Shown here piece by piece: positions 5,553 through 7,446 of a stretch of 7,446 nucleotides of DNA. The DNA lies in assembly GCA_005877345.1 (NCBI GenBank), contig VBPR01000127.1, forward strand, positions 1 to 7,446, written 5' to 3'. Source of the stretch: Nitrososphaerota archaeon. Lineage in GTDB: Archaea > Thermoproteota > Nitrososphaeria > Nitrososphaerales > Nitrososphaeraceae. Both the position numbers and the translations under genes were made by a program. How positions within the stretch are numbered: the stretch's first letter is position 1; every line of letters begins with the position of its first letter. The notes beneath the pieces are model-generated. The model worked only from the letters and a program-made list of their open reading frames with translations, was not told the DNA's origin and did not search any database.

Positions 5553-6347
5553 TTACTCCACGAGAAAAACGATATTAGCGTCCTGCGATATTTGTTGTTC
5601 TCCTGTCAATATTGGAGTTGATGGTGCGGATGGTTCATTTTTGAGTGATGTGACACCATACGGGGTTGGTCCTGTAAAGAAGGGTGTTACTTGATCAATA
5701 CTTACTGTCCTTATTCCTACTATTTTGAGTCCCAATGCTGAAGCAGCAATATCTGCCTTTTCTTTTGCATTATCAATAGCATCCTTTACCAATTCCTTCC
5801 TAATATCATCAAGTTTCTTATCTGAGAGACTAAAATAGACACTATTTACATTGTTGGCACCGGACGAAACTGCAATGTCAATCCATTCTGATGTGTTATT
5901 TACATTGTTGCTGTCTATCTGTATAGAATTGCTTACAGTAAAACCAATTAATTTGCCTTGGTTCTTATCTATAGAGTAGTCACGGTTTGGAGATATGGTG
6001 AATGACGACGTACTTGTTTCGTTATCCTTAACACCTGCTATTTTAAGAGCACTGATGATCTTGTTCATTAATTCAGAATTTGCGGCTAACGCGGCCTTTG
6101 CCTTCGTATTGGTTGTTTCCACACCTAGTGACACAGTAACTTTATCAGGTTTTATCTGTGTAGTGGCAGAGCCTGTCACGAACAACGTTTTGTTATTATC
6201 AGACGAAGATAATTGAGCGTATGCATCGTGCTGATTGGTGACTGATAAGTAGACCAGCAAACCTGATATAAATAGGCCAACAAATGTTGCTATTGACAAG
6301 CTTATTGAAGTATTGTGCATAGTCACACTTGATTTAAAAATTACCAT
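5553..6347 (-). CDS. Secreted SIMPL-domain (DUF541) protein
   Basis: The product has 264 residues from ATG 6345-6347. Residues 11-36 are a hydrophobic signal segment, followed by DAYAQ with a likely cleavage after A44. The mature part is a SIMPL/DUF541 domain: LFVTGSATTQIKPDKVTVSLGVETT, then an Ala/Lys-rich helix AKAALAANSELMNKIISALK, the GVKDNETSTSSFTISP strand, FTVSNSIQI, and a helix ELVKDAIDNAKEKADIAASALGLKI before a variable C-terminal end. Family members in bacteria lie in the periplasm or outer surface (for example YggE, linked to oxidative stress; BP26 forms channel-like rings). The role in archaea is not established, and a location outside the cell membrane is inferred. A second in-frame ATG at 6320 would still keep the signal segment. 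It sits 100 bases upstream of the prohibitin start on the same strand, but that gene has its own promoter. Confidence 0.85.
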   Translation of the reverse strand: MVIFKSSVTMHNTSISLSIATFVGLFISGLLVYLSVTNQHDAYAQLSSSDNNKTLFVTGSATTQIKPDKVTVSLGVETTNTKAKAALAANSELMNKIISALKIAGVKDNETSTSSFTISPNRDYSIDKNQGKLIGFTVSNSIQIDSNNVNNTSEWIDIAVSSGANNVNSVYFSLSDKKLDDIRKELVKDAIDNAKEKADIAASALGLKIVGIRTVSIDQVTPFFTGPTPYGVTSLKNEPSAPSTPILTGEQQISQDANIVFLVE

Positions 6348-6495
6348 TTAACTACTAAGAGAAACTACGTGATAAGTATTTCTTGAAGTATCTTAGTAAA
6401 CCTTAGGAATGTCATGAATATTCAAAATTGTTACCATAATTAAACTAGATACCGCTTTAAACCCGGAATACAATGGATAGAAATAGTATTATCCT

Positions 6496-6540
6496 AATTT
6501 ATATTATTAACCATATACCAACCAGTATTATTTTAATAAT
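6496..6540 (+). promoter_or_regulatory. AT-rich promoter region of the C2H2 gene
   Basis: Two TATA-like elements lie here: AATTTATATTATTAA (6496-6510) and TTTTAATAAT (6531-6540). The second predicts transcription from about 6561, giving a leader of some 24 bases before the ATG at 6585. AGTATTAT occurs at 6485-6492 and AGTATTATTTT at 6524-6534, so a short direct repeat overlaps both elements and could be a regulator site. The rest of the divergent gap from 6348 holds nothing I recognise. Confidence 0.35.
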
Positions 6541-6584
6541 TTAGAATAAGTTAGCTATCTGGTGAGAAAGTCAGCATAACTTTA

Positions 6585-6989
6585 ATGAAGGGATTGCCTT
6601 GTAAATTATTTATGAAATGGTTCGGACACCATGAAACTGATAATAAGCCTAAACTTTTGACCTGTAAATATTGTAACACGAAATTCGAGGACAAGGAAAA
6701 GTTAAAGAGACATATAAGAAATGTACACAATGAAGAAGGTAGTGCAATATTCGAAAATTTTGCTGACAATCTGAAATTATCTCATCATACAAAATTTGTC
6801 TGCGAAATCGATCACTTGAAATTCATGACAAATGAGGAATTAATTCTTCACATGAGACAAATTCATCATCATCCAACTATAAAATGTCGAGAATGTGGCA
6901 AGGAGTTTATTCATGAGAAGGACAGACTCCATCATGTTAGGGAAGAGCATGAGAAAAAGGCCGACTATAGAAAGCACAAGGGTTCTTAG
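6585..6989 (+). CDS. Small C2H2 zinc-finger protein with three fingers, middle one degenerate
   Basis: The 134-residue basic protein has three 22-residue C2H2 units of identical spacing C-x2-C-x12-H-x4-H. Finger 1 uses C27, C30, H43 and H48. Finger 3 uses C101, C104, H117 and H122. Finger 2 keeps C73, H89 and H94, but D76 stands in the second Cys position. Each unit keeps a Phe and a Leu at core positions (KFEDKEKLKRH, KFMTNEELILH, EFIHEKDRLHH). C2H2 fingers usually bind DNA, RNA or protein; classical TGEKP linkers are absent. Fingers 1 and 2 are separated by 24 residues, and 2 and 3 by six. The start is ATG at 6585 (a second ATG is at 6612, and residues 1-10 look less constrained). Small C2H2 proteins occur in Thaumarchaeota, mostly of unknown function. 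It is probably a transcription regulator or adaptor, by inference. It converges with the dehydrogenase gene. Confidence 0.82.
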   Translation: MKGLPCKLFMKWFGHHETDNKPKLLTCKYCNTKFEDKEKLKRHIRNVHNEEGSAIFENFADNLKLSHHTKFVCEIDHLKFMTNEELILHMRQIHHHPTIKCRECGKEFIHEKDRLHHVREEHEKKADYRKHKGS

Positions 6990-7163
6990 ATGGGGACTCT
7001 TTCCTAATGAAAAAAAATGTCGATCGGTAAAAATTAATTACTTTTTGCCTGAAATCGAAGAATAATGATCCTAAAATTAAATTTTGATATATCTTTAATA
7101 GATGAGTATAAATCTGAATACTTGCTGCTAGTTTCAATATTATCAGATGCAACTATATTAAAT

Positions 7164-7446
7164 CTAATTTATTTTGTGAACTATCCCTCTTCCATTAAAA
7201 AAGTTTACAATATTATTGGCTGCAACTTCAGCCATCTTCGATCGGGTCATAAATGAGGCACTTCCAATATGTGGTAACAATACTGTTTGTGGAAATTGAG
7301 TTAATGGATTAGATCTCGAAATAGGTTCACTTTCATAGACATCTAAACCAGCACCTCCTATGACCTTATTTCTTAGGGCGTTAATCAGATCTTGTTCGTT
7401 TATGACTTTACCCCTTGAGGTATTAATAATAAATGCAGTTTTTTTC
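7164..7446 (-). CDS. D-isomer-specific 2-hydroxyacid dehydrogenase, C-terminal part (5' end outside window)
   Basis: A frame open to the window edge gives 93 residues ending in TAG at 7164-7166. It contains the end of the NAD-binding domain and the C-terminal return to the catalytic domain. FIINTSRGKVIN carries the catalytic Arg (R11 of the visible part), GGAGLDVYESEP carries the catalytic Glu (E40), and LLPHIGSAS carries the catalytic His (H59). The Arg-to-Glu distance of 29 residues is the same as in E. coli SerA. The family includes glyoxylate/hydroxypyruvate reductases and phosphoglycerate dehydrogenase, reducing 2-oxo acids with NAD(P)H. The short end after the His (AEVAANNIVNFFNG, then about ten residues) suggests a glyoxylate-reductase-like form without an ACT domain. 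The substrate cannot be named from this part. The gap 6990-7163 between it and the C2H2 gene holds only AT-rich DNA. Confidence 0.9.
   Translation of the reverse strand, partial: KKTAFIINTSRGKVINEQDLINALRNKVIGGAGLDVYESEPISRSNPLTQFPQTVLLPHIGSASFMTRSKMAEVAANNIVNFFNGRGIVHKIN

Noticed and set aside
5995..6216. 73-residue frame (+) inside the SIMPL gene
   Set aside because: It is the antisense shadow of a clear SIMPL domain.
6937..7256. Frames 6937-7152 (-) and 7065-7256 (+)
   Set aside because: They overlap the C2H2 or dehydrogenase genes or the AT-rich gap, and no motif or promoter supports them.
1..7446. CRISPR array, tRNA, rRNA, insertion sequence or multi-gene defence system
   Set aside because: No regularly spaced repeats, cloverleaf, transposase, terminal inverted repeats or defence-type gene cluster could be seen on either strand.

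Overview
The window looks like part of a chromosome from an AT-rich ammonia-oxidising archaeon of the Thaumarchaeota/Nitrososphaerota. A soil type such as Nitrosocosmicus or Nitrososphaera would fit, but the genus is a guess. The grounds are A/T-rich TATA-like boxes about 25-30 bases ahead of starts with almost no leader, TTG starts, a sensor domain that I know mainly from thaumarchaeal histidine kinases, small C2H2 zinc-finger proteins, and a prohibitin-like SPFH protein. No rRNA, tRNA, CRISPR array or insertion sequence was recognised.

Layout, left to right: the 3' end of a membrane/coiled-coil protein (+, 1-237); an MscL-type mechanosensitive channel (+, about 503-868); a small unknown protein followed by an oligo-T stop signal (-, 1089-1322); a TRASH-like zinc-finger plus sensor-domain protein that lacks a kinase (+, 1577-2431); a small zinc-ribbon protein (-, 2585-2917); a small unknown protein (+, 3201-3479); a RelA/SpoT/MESH1-like HD phosphohydrolase (+, 3657-4346); a short protein-like frame without a usual start (-, 4399-4551); a prohibitin/SPFH protein whose 5' end seems to be broken (-, 4613-5392, with the lost start at 5450); a secreted SIMPL-domain protein (-, 5553-6347); a three-finger C2H2 protein (+, 6585-6989); and the C-terminal part of a D-2-hydroxyacid dehydrogenase (-, 7164-7446).

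Strand changes at almost every gene, so most genes appear to be single transcription units with their own promoters. There is no obvious operon or multi-gene defence or mobile system. A loose theme is sensing, stress and membrane: a tension-gated channel, a possible alarmone hydrolase, a kinase-free sensor, membrane-scaffold and SIMPL proteins, and several zinc-binding small proteins that may be regulators.

The observations most worth checking are the disrupted 5' end of the prohibitin gene, where a good promoter and an ATG lie in a different frame and the membrane anchor is gone; the kinase-free sensor with a zinc finger; the stand-alone SpoT-like hydrolase in an archaeon; and the orphan coding-like frame at 4399-4551.
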